A stretch of DNA of 62,500 bases from Glandiceps talaboti (lineage: Eukaryota; Hemichordata; Enteropneusta; Spengelidae): contig NC_135567.1 of assembly GCF_964340395.1 (NCBI RefSeq), positions 16,517,806 through 16,580,305 of the forward strand. Direction: 5' to 3'. A program made the position numbers and the translations under genes. Shown one piece after another: positions 1 through 62,500 of this stretch. A model generated the notes under the pieces. The model ran no database searches and had not been told where the DNA came from. It worked only from the letters and a program-made list of their open reading frames with translations. How positions within the stretch are numbered: position 1 is the first letter of the stretch; every line of letters begins with the position of its first letter.

Positions 1-91
1 CCGTTCAACAAGGAAGACATTTAAAAAGTAAAGTAAATTTTTAGCATAGCCATTCTTTATCTACCATTCTTTGTCTATCAATGTCCTCTTC

Positions 92-112
92 AGTCTGTCT
101 CTGTCCCTCTCT

Positions 113-147
<35 letters not shown>

Positions 148-225
148 CCTGTCTGTCTGTGTCCATGTCTGTCTGTCTGTCTGTCTGTCTCTGTGTCTGT
201 CTGTCTGTCTGACTGTCTATCGATT
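92..225. repeat. (TGTC)n/(GACT)n microsatellite
   Basis: Imperfect tetranucleotide array, first GACT units and then TGTC units. Open frames across it (D-R-Q-T repeats) are repeat translations. Confidence 0.9.
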
Positions 226-2348
226 TTTTTGTCTGTCGACTCGGCATGAAGGAAATTATTGACGATGGAATTTAAGGCATGGAAATCACCCAATGACAGT
301 AGCTAATTTTATTGGGCCAAAGGTCCGACTACTGATGGACCAGGCTACTGCTCAGAAATACCAAACGCACGGACTATCACTAAACTCGTCAAAACTCACA
401 TACTTCAGTCGCTAACTGTCGTCCGATTCTAATGACAAACATACACCTCCTCTTGCTGTAGGCGTTTGATACGGTTAGCGTGCAGCTGTTCATAATCGTA
501 CGGAGTGGAGCGTCTATCGTCGGCTTCACTATTTTTTACTTCATGCGTTGGTCGAATCCAAAGCTTCCTTACCAATATTTGATGTAATTTCGCCACAATC
601 GCCAAATAGAATATTGATTAAGATTTTAGGTGGAATTTCCTGAACCCATTGTTGAATATGGTCGGCTTCCACCACGACGATAACGTATGTACAGGATGCC
701 AACAAGTTTTGCAACATACATAGCAACGCTCATAGCAACGGCAAAGAAAGTAGTCCGACGTTCCCTCATGTGACCTTATTTGGGAAACTGGACGGTCTGT
801 GATACGGAAAATTACTGCCCGACTACAGCTCACGATTTCTCCATAGCAATACATTGGACGTGGTTATAGGTATATGGTAATTAATGTTATCATTATTGTT
901 TGGTGGTTCCGTGTGTTTAATTTCGAATGTCGTGTGCTATAAACAAAAAAAATCCCCAACAAACAAAACAAAACATACCTCAAAACAACAACAATAAGAC
1001 GTAAATATTGATATAAAAATGAACGACAGAACAATTGCAAATCTATACCAACAAGAATTACACTATGTTTTCTTATATTCGGAATGGTCACTATGGAAAT
1101 ACCCCTATTTTGTGTACATAGTGACTAGTTAGTCATAGCCAGTCGGCGAACAATGACCGGTTCGTGTGTATTGTGCATCACGCCCCCAGCCAAAGGTCCT
1201 TATTGATTGCCCCACTTTGTCCATTAATATGTTACATATAAAACATACGATACGATTTATTTCAAAGTGTATGTTCAACAATTGTTGTAGTATTGGCAAC
1301 TCCCGCAGGGGGGGGGCTGTGCATGCTCGAAATCATTTCAAATGTTTTCAGAACTGGTTACTCATGTTGTCTAATAAAATCTGTATCCAGACTTCATCTC
1401 TCTGGAATTCATTCATATAAACTTGAATTATGACTTTTTTAAGTGCTGGGAGAAACCCTCTATAACAAAGACAACCACCAGCTTGAAAATGGATTCGCCC
1501 CATGAAAACAATCAAATAGAGTTTGCTATCAACACACACATATCGTGTTGTCGACTGGCTGATTCTGCTGACCACAAATAAACCTGCGAACGACAACCTG
1601 AGGGAAGTTTTAATTATATAAACCCTGTCTCGTAAGTACCACTGCTGTATTTGATATTGAATAGTTCATAGAAATATCTACTATAATACAATTTCAGAAG
1701 ATTTATATTTCAACCAACTTTTTTAACACAAATATCAAAATGTTTGTTCCCTGGAACGTTTGTAATAATGTTTGAGCGAAAAACTGAACAAATGTTTCTA
1801 TTCATACCAAGGTCCTGGTATAGAAGTTGACGACACTGAGAGTGGAGGCTTTCTGTACTCTGGTAACACACAGTGAACAGTTCTGTAGTCTGAAGTGACT
1901 TGTACGTTTGAAACGGTACAAAGTACGTAGTTGGTGGGTGCCATTGAGACACGTAGGATATTTGATAGTCTAGCTCTTGACAACCGTGTTCTGATTTTAA
2001 ACTACTCGTCACACATTGATGTGTGAAGAACCAGAACGCGGTCGTCTGGAACTAGATTATGAAGCTAAGGGTACAAGTTGCACAGTTTTGTTAGAAGTGA
2101 AAGTGACGTGTGCATTCCCTGACGAAACTTGTCTGTTAACTGTGTCATGAAAAATACAACCTGGTCCGTAGACATAAAATCGTTTATTTACAGTATGAAG
2201 GGGTTAATGACAAGAGGACTCAACTCCAATTTTTTATCTCCGTTGTCAGCGACAGCTGCGCGGATCTTAAGGGTTAGGCTGATTCTCCATTGTCGTCTGT
2301 CATCCGTCCCTCAACTGTTCTACTTTCATCCCATCCTCAAAAAGGAAT
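226..2348. other. Upstream flank, no recognisable gene
   Basis: Several short open frames exist on the minus strand (for example 541-726 and 1710-2012), but none shows a family motif or convincing splice borders. The segment could hold the 5' flank or a noncoding first exon of the ROCO gene. I see nothing firm. Confidence 0.4.
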
Positions 2349-2352
2349 TTGT

Positions 2353-2610
2353 CAATTGACCTGAAATTTGTTGTATAGGTGTCATTTGATGAGCAGATAT
2401 AGGTTTGTTCAAGACAAGTTGATTGAGGCATTAATCTGAAAATTAGGTCTAAAAATAGAACGTTTTGGTAAAAATGCTTCAAAAATAACTTCTCCACAAC
2501 TATGAGCCCAATTGAGTTGAAATTTGTTGTGTAGGTGTCGTTTGATGAACAGATATAGGTTTGTTCACGACAGTTTGATTGGGTTATCAATATGCAAATT
2601 AGGTCTTAAT
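2353..2610. repeat. Two tandem copies of an about 156-bp repeat
   Basis: The segments 2353-2454 and 2509-2610 are closely similar. Both hold GAAATTTGTTG, a TAGGTGTC block, then CAGATATAGGTTTGTTCA and AAATTAGGTCT. The spacing is 156 bases, with related sequence between. It looks like part of a dispersed noncoding repeat family. Confidence 0.75.
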
Positions 2611-3142
2611 ATACAATTATTGTCAAAAGGTTTCAAACAATATCTGCACAATGACACTTCTAGAAACATCGCACCAAATTTTAATCTCATTGACCAAGTA
2701 CTTTCTGACCAAAATTCACAGTTTGATAGTGCTATTCTGAAGTCTAACCACTTACGTTTGAGTTTGCTCGTATCGTTCCCCTCAAATCAAAAAGCAAGTG
2801 TATAATTATTGATCATTAGATTTCTAGTTTACTAACCTTTGTAATTGTATTACCAGTTGCATTTCAGAAGGTATACAACCTCTACATTGTTAATTGTATA
2901 GTATGTTTATTTGGAAAAATATGTAAAACAACCTTCCTTGCTATAAGTAAATGTTCATGTAATGATATTTATATGTACACACTTTAACACACTTTTCTGT
3001 ATTAATTAGACTCAGAAGCAGAAGTAAAGTTTCGACTCAATGTCTGTACGTGTAGAATTATTGTTTTCTATCCAAAGATGCTGAGTATTCAGACTATATT
3101 ACATCATTAAGTTAATCTTTGTGATCATCTCAAGTGACAAAT

Positions 3143-54388
<51,246 letters not shown>

Positions 54389-54545
54389 CAGGTTTTCACT
54401 ATGTCTACAGCATCGTGGTTATAATCAGTGATAATCTGTCTAACATCACCATACAGTGCCTTCGCTTGATTGAAATCTGAATGTTATTGTGTATCAACTA
54501 TTGGCTATCAATCTGAGTCTGTTTTTACCTTTTTGCAGACATTAA

Positions 54546-54555
54546 AATAAATAAA
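54546..54555 (+). promoter_or_regulatory. Tandem AATAAA poly(A) signals of the ROCO gene
   Basis: Two overlapping AATAAA hexamers lie about 160 bases after the stop codon, followed by T-rich sequence. This is the expected place for the 3' end of the transcript and supports the gene ending without a kinase exon. Confidence 0.55.
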
Positions 54556-54587
54556 CATGTTTTAAACACTAAATTCTTGCATGAATC

Positions 54588-54590
<3 letters not shown>

Positions 54591-54618
<28 letters not shown>

Positions 54619-54843
54619 TGTATGTACGTACGTACGTACGTACGTATGTATGTATGTATGTATGTATGTATGTATGTATGTATGTATGGATGGATGGATG
54701 TATTCATGCATGCATGCATGCATGCATGTATGTATGTAAGTAGGTAGGTAGGTAGGTAGGTAGGTAGGTAGGTAGGTATGTATGTATGTATGTATGTATG
54801 TATGTATGTATGTATGTATGTATGTATGTATGTATGTATGTAT
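54591..54843. repeat. (GTAT)n compound microsatellite
   Basis: GTAT, GTAC, GGAT, GCAT and GTAG blocks in sequence. Open minus frames (Y-I-H-T) are artefacts. Confidence 0.97.
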
Positions 54844-55489
54844 AGTGTGGCTATGATTTGCAAACATAGGGCATATATAGATTGGTAGATAACAAGAAGT
54901 GAGCACAAACACGCACACTAACATGTATGTATATATAATGCTCAGATAGACAGACCAAATCGCCTGTTAGTATATTTTCCCCTATTGGTGTGGGTGGGGT
55001 GGATACGGATGTTTAAACAAATGCCAACAAAGCGAAGTAAGACAAACGTTGTTGATATGCTTGTTTTACGTTCGGTATCAGCCATGACTGTGTATTATTT
55101 TAATATTTTACATAGTATTTACTTTTCACATTTAAAGCTATATGATGTCAAAGGTCAGATTAGATGGAAATCAACTGTGTATTAATTAATAATTGTATAT
55201 GTAGAAATACTATTATATTATATTAACACTAAGACATTTCTTGATTTGCAGTTAGAATACAATTATTTATTATTTTTTTCTTGTTATATGTACTCTTTGG
55301 TTTTAATGTTAGATAGGAAATCATGGCATACCTTTCATTAATCCAATATGATTATTCAATAAATAAGTTCAATAGTTTTGTTTGAAGTGAGTATCGAATT
55401 AAACCTTTGTACAAAACACAAAGCTTTAAAATTGTTACCTGAAACGTTCAACTGCATACTTCAGTATGCCATGATCATTTGATTTGCCT

Positions 55490-56250
55490 TGCTGTAGTGA
55501 ACAAAGACTTCACTGACTTATGAGAGGAATTTGTAATAATTTGACTTGTTTTGTTGTTTTGAAATAAGATTTCATCGACGTTTATTCTGGTAGAATATTA
55601 TGGTAATTTGATGTGCCTTGTTACAGTGAAATAAATCACTGACATATATTTGGATAGTATATCCATTGGTGTGAATTGTTACAGTGAAGACAGACTTCAC
55701 AGACGTGTATTGTTTTTTTAGTACATTTTATGTTGATCTAGTAAAGTTTAAGTAAATCAGTTTATATATACTTCTTACAGTTTTTAGTTTTAATGTAATA
55801 ACCACCCCATGCAGTGTCCACTATAAAACTAACTCCATATAACATTGTTACAGTGAAGACAGACTTCACAATACGTGTATTCTGTTTATTTTAGTACACT
55901 TTATGTTGTTCTTGTTAGTTTTAAGTAAATCAGTTTCTATATAGTCCTTACAATGTTTGGTTTCAATGTAATAACCACCCCATGTAATGATCACTATATC
56001 CTGTGATAATATCAACTTCTACATATCTATTTGTATACATATACCCCGGTAATGTTTACACACTTTGTATTAATGTAATAATCACCCCATGTAATGTCCA
56101 CCTGTGATAAAACCAACTTCATATATCCATTTGTGTCCATATAGTTCTTACATATTTTATATTAATGTAATAACCACTCCATGTAGTGTCCACTGTGACC
56201 TGTAATGAGATGGGACATGACTATGTCCTGTAATGAGATGGGACATGTTA
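55490..56250. repeat. Tandem repeats of about 170 bp downstream of the ROCO gene
   Basis: The blocks TTACAGTGAAGACAGACTTC (55680 and 55850) and TAATGTAATAACCACCCCAT (55795, 55970, with related ones at 56070 and 56165) recur with a period near 170. Noncoding, with progressively diverged units. Confidence 0.75.
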
Positions 56251-56659
56251 TGCGTTGGCTGATAAACATCTGAATATTAAGATTCTACACCTAGACATAT
56301 ATTGATAAATAACTTTATCTGTTCAGTTTAAGGTGTTTATGTCATTGCAAAAATGTCTAATTCATGTATGTTGAAGCTGAATTTAGAACTTTCAATAACA
56401 CTGTAGTTGGGACATGACCTTCAACTTTCAATAACACTGTAGTTTGTACATGACCTTAAACTTCCAATCAGTCCTCTGTGTAAACAGTTATTTGACCTGC
56501 TTTCTGTGTGTAGAATTGTACAATGGTTTCATTAGAGTAATTACTAAGCTATGTAGTTCATATATAAATTTCCTATAACATATATTGTAACTACAAGGCC
56601 TAGATGTGTGTGTTTGTATTAGTTTATAACTAGCACATTTGTATTTAGAAAAGACACAA

Positions 56660-56767
56660 TATCAAGCAATATACTCGAGAGTCGTTACACAGTGTCTGAC
56701 ACTGTTGCGATCATCAGATGATCGCAACAGCGAGAAACACTGTAACGGCTCCTGTGTATCTTGCTTA
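56660..56767. repeat. Inverted pair of hammerhead-like half sites
   Basis: The arms 56660-56714 and 56718-56767 are inverted copies. The right half on the plus strand reads CAGATGA, TCGC-AACA-GCGA, GAAAC-ACT-GTA, ACGGCTC, that is, a hammerhead core with one base changed (CTGATGA to CAGATGA), a perfect stem II and a minimal stem III. The left half on the minus strand has intact CTGATGA but GAAAC changed to CAGAC. The two meet at the CTGATGA box, so neither keeps a 5' stem I. Probably a rearranged Penelope terminus. Confidence 0.65.
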
Positions 56768-58640
56768 CTTTTGTGTTACATATATATACCGCTGTACATA
56801 CATATGTATTCATCACCTTTTACTCCATTATAGACATTTTACATGTACTAAGTTTATATATGTTTACCAATACCAATAGGAACCAATATAACATTAATTT
56901 TTTGTTTATTTCTCTATGTACTGGATTGTAAACTTATTACAGTGCCATACTTTTATATTCTTTATGGTTTAATTAAAAATTACTCGAGACTGTGTTATAT
57001 AACTACCATATTGCTATGTGTGATCAATTGTTAAATCTCTGTGTGGTCGTGGTTAATTCTGTATTGTCTTATATTTGTGTTGGGGAGAAATTGACACCAG
57101 ATGTCACGTGATAAATCATGATATTTTGTAAAGATTTGCCATCTTGACTGTGATGGTGACGTAATGAAATGACGTCACTGTTCAATAGTTACCTTGCATT
57201 ATAAAACTATGGAACACTGACGTTATATCATTACAAGATGCATTATACTGTATATAGCTAGACTACTCCACATGACTTGGCTTGGACAAATTACCAGACA
57301 GTTCGATTTAACATTTTATAAAGAGTATATCTTTGTAGGGCATAACAAACAATGTCATTAGTTGCGTACTATTATTATACTGTATGTGTTTTGTATTACT
57401 TTTATAATCAGAAGATTTACATTCAATACATGTAATTTGCATCATTATGTAATAAAATATGAACTGAATCATACATGGAACTGTGTCCTGTAAATTTAAT
57501 TTTTTATTGGGAATACCACTCCAATAAATATTTTTTTAAGCTTTGGGTTTTGGAGAGTTTTTTTCACGATTTAATAATATTCTAAATGTTGATCAATTGC
57601 CAAGAACAAAAAATACGAATTCTTGTCACGACTGTTGTTCTTTCAGTGATGCACCACTGCTTCATATGTTTTATTATATAAGAGTATTCCGGATTCGCTT
57701 TTTTCGCATTGAGACGTGGCATCAGCTTTGTACCACATACCACTGTAATACATTATAGAGTGCAATACTGCAGTGATACATTGCCGAAGTCATTTTGAAG
57801 ATGTCTTTTTTCGTTCTCAAATTTCATAGAGAGACATTTACATAAACGTCTTGAGTGAATAATTCTGACTACAAATAGAGAAATTATCTTATTTTTGTTT
57901 ATTTGAAAAAAAAACATCATTTTTTCCAATCTTTTCATAAATGGACGTCAAAAGTGTTTGAAATATCAGTACTATAGGTGTATGTGTAAAATTTGTATCC
58001 ATAATTATATTAAATTATATAGTAAACTAATACTTTTATTAACTTCAACGATATGTAGATATATAGTTAGATATTGATATATTTCACCTGCTGTGATTTA
58101 TTGATATAAGCAATAGGCAAAAAAGTCTATCAGCAGTGCTATTCAAAGATGAATAGCATGCAATGACAACTTATAGTGGTCTGTGTTATAGCATTTCGAA
58201 TGTTGACTTTAATTTTTCTCTGTGAAATTTTGAGAATGATATTTTGCAAGATTGTCATCTCCGGTCCATCTGGCAAGACTGGTTTTTATATATTTGCCTT
58301 GTAGTTTGTTTTTAATTGCATTTTGTGAGTTGTGACATGTTTGTATGTTAGCTACTTAAAGCAATATACTGTACATCTGTACTTCATAATATAAAACAAC
58401 TATGAGGGCGCCCGTACGTAAGTCTATGTTTCTCATAGTGACACCTTAAAAATGATGTGTAGTTGGTTTGTATCTTTGTTTGTTTGTTCGTTGGTTGGTT
58501 GATTGGTTGGTTGGTTGGTTGGGTAGTTGAAAAATTGATATAAACATAGACGTACGACTGTTCACATGCAGGTAATACTGTCATTTCATAATCATACTTT
58601 GACATTGGGTTTGGTAAAAGAAATAACAAGTCCTTCAATC
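56768..58640. other. Intergenic, no gene recognised
   Basis: AT-rich sequence with short frames only. A (GGTT)n-like patch lies near 58485-58520. Confidence 0.45.
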
Positions 58641-58700
58641 TACGTTAAACTTTATTATCAACGTTTCAGCCTCACACAGGAGGTCTATTTCAGGGTAGCG
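58640..58700 (-). repeat. Possible Penelope-type terminal fragment
   Basis: The minus strand reads CTGAAATAGA, CCTC-CTGTGT-GAGG, CTGAAACG, the hairpin plus GAAACG pattern seen at Penelope termini. The CTGANGA core is broken by an insertion, so no ribozyme is claimed. Confidence 0.35.
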
Positions 58701-58815
58701 TAGTGCAGTGCGCCAATCTAGTAAAAGACGGCAGTTGAAAATGACAACGGTTGTTATTCACTGTACTACTTATGAGGTTGAAACGTTGGTACTTTCTCTG
58801 GACAAACAAAATCTT

Positions 58816-58909
<94 letters not shown>

Positions 58910-58921
58910 CAAACATATACA

Positions 58922-58957
<36 letters not shown>

Positions 58958-58975
58958 CATACATACATACATACA

Positions 58976-59003
<28 letters not shown>
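58816..59003. repeat. (CA)n(TA)n(CATA)n compound microsatellite
   Basis: Consecutive CA, TA and ACAT arrays abutting the Penelope copy 3 tail. Confidence 0.97.
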
Positions 59004-59006
<3 letters not shown>

Positions 59007-59140
59007 GAATATAAGTGTCTCGCTGGAGAGAACAGTGCTCGATGCAAATATTAGTAGCAGAGCATTATAGACTTAATTCAAAAGAATAAGGATGTAATAA
59101 GTCGTTACTCAGAGTTTCACACTGTGAACGATTGCTCGGG
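59004..59140 (-). mobile_element. Penelope-like 3' end, copy 3, broken hammerhead
   Basis: The reverse complement matches the tail of copy 1 (24405-24515). It contains GAAACTCTGAGTAACGACTT (the 3' hammerhead half, 59096-59118) and then CTATAATGCTCTGCTACTAA and TCTCCAGCGAGACACTTATA. The CTGATGA half is replaced by unrelated sequence, so this copy cannot cleave. Confidence 0.75.
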
Positions 59141-59349
59141 TTCCCTTGTTGTGTTCATAAAATATACATTACGATTTCTATACACATTCATCATGTCACC
59201 TGGACTCATCTGCTAACTTCTCTTCGTCCAATAACATCCATCTTCACATTTTAACACCCAATCACTTCCTTTCTTCTGCATATCTTTTCTCACATGATCT
59301 TTCCTTTATAAGTATGCAAGACAGGCTAATTAACGCAGAAGTGCAACAG

Positions 59350-59570
59350 ACAAGGCCGGTACGGCTACACAAGACTAGTATAACTTTTGAGTGTATAACT
59401 GAAGGTTATCAAACTTTATCTCCGTCTCCAGTTATTTTGTCATTTGTATCTTACCTTTACTTTTAATGTTATCTTATAGTATTTATTGTAGTTAAAGTAG
59501 AAGTGGAGACGTGGCCAATACGGCTAAACAAGACTAGTGTTACTTTTGTGAGTATAATTCTAGTTGAAGA
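59350..59570. repeat. Short direct repeat, spacing about 160 bp
   Basis: 59350-59405 and 59509-59570 share GGCC-RTACGGCTA-ACAAGACTAGT and ACTTTTG-GAGTATAA. No further structure is seen. Confidence 0.6.
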
Positions 59571-59595
59571 ATAAAGGTACTGTCAACTACAAGTT

Positions 59596-59841
59596 GTGAG
59601 ATTTATCGTTCTTGGTGAAACCACTGTGACACTATCTGTGTATATGAAAGACGGCGATTATGAAATGAATCAGCAACAAGTTGACATTAATTCAATCAAA
59701 ATGCCAATGCAAAAGTTATTGTATGAGAGCCTTGTGTCGGGAATATGTGCTGAAACACAGGAACTTAAATGGTCGAAAAGTTGGACAACAAATCTAGGGC
59801 CCATGACTGTATCTGCTTATATAAACGATTACCACATGTGA
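59596..59841 (+). other. Unidentified open frame, 81 codons
   Basis: Open from a TAA just upstream to TGA. It reads ETTVTLSVYMKDGDYEMNQQ and later ELKWSKSWTTNLGPM. Composition looks protein-like, but there is no ATG at the start and no family motif. It could be an exon fragment or chance. Confidence 0.25.
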
Positions 59842-60689
59842 CATTTTCCCCACATACATTCTGGCTCTAGAGTACTAAATAAAGAGAATAGTAACTGCCA
59901 TAAATAGCGACAGGTTTGTTAAAAACTTAAAAAAAAATCATTTTATCAAACTGTCCTGACAAGAAATATTTTTTGGCCTTATTCTGATTTTGATTTACAG
60001 TGCAACTGTAAGTGTGCTGTGTCTTTCTCTGTCTGAGTGTAAGATTGTACGAGCGACTGACGATAAATGTGTGACATGTCTCTAGATCCTGTAACTCGAC
60101 AGTAAGATAGTAAGAGTGGAGAATCATTTACATTGTATTGCTCAACCAATAAAGAACATAACCTATACTCTCGAAACGTAACACTGGTGGAGAATTGGGG
60201 CACAAAGAGGGTATATTAATCTCAAATTTCTATCTAAAAATATTATGTGATGAGTAAACCATTTTGCGTGAAATGGCACAATTAATATATTTGTAAAATT
60301 TGTCGAATCATAACTTGAAAGCTGACGTGACTTATGCCTGTGATATGTGAGACTCAAATATTTGGCTTAGCCACTGAAGACGCAGCACTGGGAAAAAGGT
60401 AAAACATTTTAATATCTGCCAGGTTTTTTTTACTTAAATATATCGGAAATCGGAAAATAACTTTTTTGTATTTTAATTAATCATTTGACATAGAGATTAG
60501 ACATTTTAAAGCAAGCCTGTTAATTTGTATAAATGTACTGGTCCTCTGATAAACATTGTAAAAACACATAATTACGTTGTTTGCTGTGTTGCTCAAAACA
60601 CGTGTCTGTCAAACTTTCAAAAGCATTCGTTATTTTTCACACGTTTTAGCCTTCTCTAAAGAAGATTTATAGTATGGCGATATCTGTCG

Positions 60690-60824
60690 GCCTTCCTTCC
60701 TGCCTGCCTGCATGTCTGTCTGTCTGTCTGCCAGTTTACCTGCATACCTGCCTGCCTGTCAGTCTGTCAGTACGCCTCCATGTATGCCAGTCTCTGTTAG
60801 GGAGAGAGAGAGAGATAGTGTGTG

Positions 60825-60888
<64 letters not shown>
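60690..60888. repeat. (CTGC/CTGT)n and (GT)n microsatellite
   Basis: Imperfect tetramers, an AG-rich joint and then more than 30 GT units. Confidence 0.95.
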
Positions 60889-60889
<1 letters not shown>

Positions 60890-61330
60890 CACAGGCCAAA
60901 GAAACTGACTGGTCCCTGACATGTGTTTGAAAATGTTTGTCATGATTTGATAAGTGTCTTGGTTGGAGAGGTATTAGCAGGTTGAACTGTGTACTCGAAC
61001 GTGTACATCATATACCTGCCAATATATTTTTTCCTAGCAGCAATGGTCCGTCTTTTTTCCATCACCCACTTATATCCGGATTTCTTTCAAGCAACTCTAT
61101 TTGGCACCCCCCCCCCATCTCCCAAGGCCCCCCCCCCGGATGTCAAATGGTCCACACCTAATATGAAACTTCTCCTTTATTTCGTCCATTGAATGCGGAC
61201 GGTTCACTCTTGCATAGTTGCATGCATGTACCCGGGTGTAGCACATGTCCTATAGACAAGTAATGACCTGATTTGAACCCTCTTGTCACGTCATTTCGGG
61301 AAAGCCCCCTTCATATCACGAACACAAAAT

Positions 61331-61420
61331 ATGGCAGCAAAACAACCAATTGCTCATGGCGAAATAGCGGACGGTTTCCTGACTTGTAGTATTTGCCTAG
61401 AGCGATACAAGAATGGATAA
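61331..61420 (+). pseudogene. Truncated TRIM-like copy (first 29 codons)
   Basis: ATG gives MAAKQPIAHGEIADG, then FLTCSICLERYKNG and TAA. The leader (CGGGAAAGCCCCCTTCATAT, then CACGAACACAAAATATGGCA) is nearly identical to that of the TRIM locus at 62039. Homology ends within the first RING cysteine pair (C-S-I-C). This is the remains of a tandem duplicate. Confidence 0.8.
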
Positions 61421-61954
61421 TTATATGCGTTTCAAAGATTAGCATATAATTACTATCTATTCGTTACGTAAGTGAATTCCTGTCATTGGTTGGTTGTTGT
61501 GATTCACAGGTGTTGTGTTGGGGTATATATGTGTTTAGAAGTCCTTTGTTCGTCAGTCTCGGTTGTCTCTGCACGATGGCAACAACAGCAATTTTTCCCT
61601 TTATGTAATATCTTATAAAGTTTGATGTCAACTGTAAATCCTTCACCTTCAAGTATTAATATCAGATTTTTCATGGATGCTGTATTTCAGTTTATAATTC
61701 AATTGTAATTTATTTGTAACTGCTTCTGTAAGGGGGGAATCTTGAAATAAAAGTGGTGGATGATTTCGGGGATACATAGTGTCCATCGTGGGGTGTTCGA
61801 CAACCACCGCATACTACCGCATATATTCTGTCTTGTCTTTATTTATTAGTATGATACAGTTTAGTATAGATTGCCTGTTCCTCTGCCTCCTTTCTGCCGC
61901 TGTGAGTGTAGCGCCAGCAGCGGCAGAAATGAGGCAGGGGACCAGACTAGTAAC
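61417..61954. other. Segment between the TRIM duplicates
   Basis: Starts with the hairpin TAATTATATGC...GCATATAATTA. It contains a GGGTATATAT box, a CTTGAAATAAAAG poly(A)-like site and an inverted repeat (61879-61902 with 61915-61940, CTGCCTC-TTTCTGCCGCTG). It could be a solo LTR or other insertion. Boundaries are not proven. Confidence 0.35.
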
Positions 61955-62038
61955 ACACGTTATGACCTGATTTGAACTCTGAAGTCATGACGCATCACTC
62001 AATTCGGGAAAGCCCCCTTCATATCACGAACACAAAAT

Positions 62039-62500
62039 ATGGCAGATAAACAACAAGCTGTTCATGACCAAATATCAGAGCGTTTCCTGACTTGTAGTAT
62101 TTGCCTAGAGCGATACAAGAATGCCAGGATTTTGCCGTGTCATCACTCCTTTTGCGTTGAATGTCTGACAAAATATGTGGAAATGCAGAAGGTGTTCAAA
62201 TGCCCCCTGTGTAAACAGTGCTGTAACACACCCAAAGATGGCGTCTCTGGATACACACGTGACGGTATCGTCTGTTGAGGTTAGTGCCGATGGAACAGCA
62301 ACTACAGAAACAGACAAAACGTGCCAAATATGTGAAGATGTTCCGAAGTCATACAGATGCATTGACTGTGCCGTCAATATTTGACTTTGTTCAGTGTGTT
62401 CAGTCAGTCACAGCAAGTTTCCAGCCATAAGAGGTCATAACGTTATGACGTGTGACGAATACGAAACAGCAAAGGCAAGTGGTCACTTCTTGGTAGCTCC
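62039..62500 (+). pseudogene. TRIM-like RING/B-box gene, disrupted, runs off the window
   Basis: ATG at 62039 begins a C3HC4 RING: C19, C22, C34, H36, C39, C42, C55 and C58 (TCSICLERYKNAR, PCHHSFCVECL, KCPLCKQ). TRIM proteins use RING for E3 ubiquitin ligation. The frame ends at a TGA near 62278. A +1-shifted frame carries the B-box (TCQICEDVPKSYRCIDCAVN), then TGA at 62382-62384, then CSVCSVSHSKF. Compared with the usual RING-to-B-box linker, a segment is missing. One frameshift plus one stop suggest a pseudogene, unless these are sequence errors. Confidence 0.8.

Noticed and set aside
54525-54924. Minus-strand frames of 112-127 codons
   Set aside because: Translation of (GTAT)n (Y-I-H-T-Y-I-H-T).
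54389-56700. A downstream kinase exon for an LRRK-type protein
   Set aside because: No kinase motifs (G-x-G-x-x-G, HRD, DFG) in any frame after the stop, and poly(A) signals follow at once.

Overview
This window is invertebrate animal DNA: AT-rich, with GT-AG introns, abundant simple repeats and many decayed transposable elements. The TE content (Penelope-like elements, a DIRS-type tyrosine-recombinase element, CR1/L2-like LINEs, a hAT element, a THAP fragment), a ROCO gene with ankyrin exons and a TRIM-type RING/B-box locus suggest a marine invertebrate such as a hemichordate, cephalochordate, echinoderm or lophotrochozoan. The sequence alone does not fix the phylum.

One large gene occupies about 51 kb of the plus strand, from an ATG at 3143 to a stop at 54388. 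Nine short exons, all multiples of three and all phase 0, encode a short N-terminus, five ankyrin repeats (one per exon) and three linker exons. One 3.2 kb exon then encodes LRR, ROC GTPase and COR regions and a long C-terminal region. The assembled product is about 1320 residues, with no protein kinase domain. Several exons have nearby duplicates. The ankyrin exon at 13104 has an upstream copy split by a hAT transposon, the exon at 43083 has a decayed copy at 42871, the exons at 48256 and 50334 are tandem duplicates, and the start of the last exon has a decayed copy at 50811.

The introns carry most of the other content. At 5620-6012 is a Penelope endonuclease fragment between 40-bp inverted repeats. 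At 6148-8710 is a complete foldback-like element: long inverted arms of a 20-bp satellite plus pentanucleotide arrays, an 8-bp target duplication and a Penelope reverse transcriptase fragment inside. Next come a duplicated intron/exon block with the hAT element (10241-13199), a THAP fragment (about 13746-14187), a SAP-domain pseudogene on the minus strand (17055-17635) and a minus-strand DIRS-type element (about 20440-24103). Two Penelope 3' ends (24112-24515 and 31393-32650) each carry a hammerhead ribozyme. LINE fragments lie at 30421-31000 and 45840-46610, with arrays of short interspersed and simple repeats between.

Downstream of the gene (54.4-62.5 kb) are tandem repeats, a striking inverted pair of hammerhead-like half sites (56660-56767), a third Penelope 3' end (minus, 59004-59140), and a tandem pair of broken TRIM-like genes at the right edge (61331-61420 and 62039-62500).
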